Shown here in pieces: positions 38,613 through 39,003 of a stretch of DNA of 39,003 nt. Numbering within the stretch: the first letter of the stretch is position 1; each line of letters starts with the position of its first letter. The notes below the pieces were generated by a model. It did no database searches and had not been told where the DNA came from. It was given only the letters and a program-made list of their open reading frames with translations. The stretch is from contig QCQW01000004.1 in NCBI GenBank assembly GCA_003212055.1, positions 1 to 39,003 of the forward strand, in the 5' to 3' direction. Origin of the DNA: Prochlorococcus sp. AG-459-A02 (GTDB lineage Bacteria; Cyanobacteriota; Cyanobacteriia; PCC-6307; Cyanobiaceae). The translations under genes and the position numbers were made by a program.

Positions 38613-39003
38613 TGTTTTTAATAAGTTCTTGTTTTGGAGTTTGATTCTGAGAAGAGTCTGAAAATAAATTAAAAATTAAGGAGGAGGCTATTAGTCCTAA
38701 AAGGCCTGAAATTAAAATAAATGTTAGGAACCCTAATGGATTCAAATTCTTAGAATACCTAGATTTATAATTTTTTTTCGAAACTTCTTCAATAATTTCT
38801 TCAATTTTCACTTCTTTCTTCTCTGTCTTAAATTGATCCATTATAAATTCTGTATCAAGTTTGAGCTTCTGTGAAATCCGTCTAATCATTGCTTTGATAA
38901 ATACTTTTTCAGGTAGTTTTTCTTCATTACCTTCTTCTATGGCTTCAAGTTGATGAGCTCCGATTTTTAAATCAGAAGCCAATTCTTCAATAGATTGATT
39001 TCT
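38605..39003 (-). CDS. RodZ-like HTH + transmembrane protein, N-terminus beyond the window
   Basis: Frame stays open to the right edge (RNQSIEEL then ASDLKIGAHQLEAIEEGNEEKLPEKVFIKAMIRRISQKLKLD); HTH_25-like helices then one TM (LGFLTFILISGLLGLIASSLIF); the track's 'start' at 38982 is an internal TTG. Confidence 0.75.
   Translation of the reverse strand, partial: RNQSIEELASDLKIGAHQLEAIEEGNEEKLPEKVFIKAMIRRISQKLKLDTEFIMDQFKTEKKEVKIEEIIEEVSKKNYKSRYSKNLNPLGFLTFILISGLLGLIASSLIFNLFSDSSQNQTPKQELIKNTK

Noticed and set aside
1-39003. Genomic island, prophage or defence system
   Set aside because: No integrase, transposase, tRNA attachment site, toxin-antitoxin or phage genes; gene content is core cyanobacterial throughout

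Overview
The window is 39 kb of AT-rich, densely packed bacterial chromosome. Gene content and order (chlG, ndhB, menG, cyAbrB, divergent ctaCDE/ctaAB, solitary groEL, DUF2862, UPF0284/CobT-like, DPRP photolyase) fit a streamlined marine picocyanobacterium, most likely high-light-adapted Prochlorococcus; this assignment comes from protein recognition, not from a search. I support 44 long CDSs, two of them truncated by the window edges (lepA on the left, a RodZ-like HTH/TM protein on the right). I also support four short CDSs missing from the ORF track: a DUF2256 protein plus three small proteins of 59, 47 and 59 aa. I found no rRNA, tRNA, CRISPR array, transposase, integrase or obvious pseudogene. 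Most of the window is core housekeeping. The best candidates for follow-up are: (1) a DUF393 / TIGR03643 / DUF2256 / photolyase-related gene cluster, whose photolyase seems to lack the C-terminal Cys cluster of Fe-S bacterial photolyases; (2) a DUF721 (DciA-like) protein with a C-terminal four-Cys zinc-ribbon motif; (3) a long, nearly perfect inverted repeat between divergent ndhB and topA; (4) an apparent Tat-type lipoprotein solute-binding protein with no transporter partner nearby; and (5) an unknown protein with an acidic linker and short basic C-terminal motif, at the end of a ctaA-ctaB-ABC exporter gene string.
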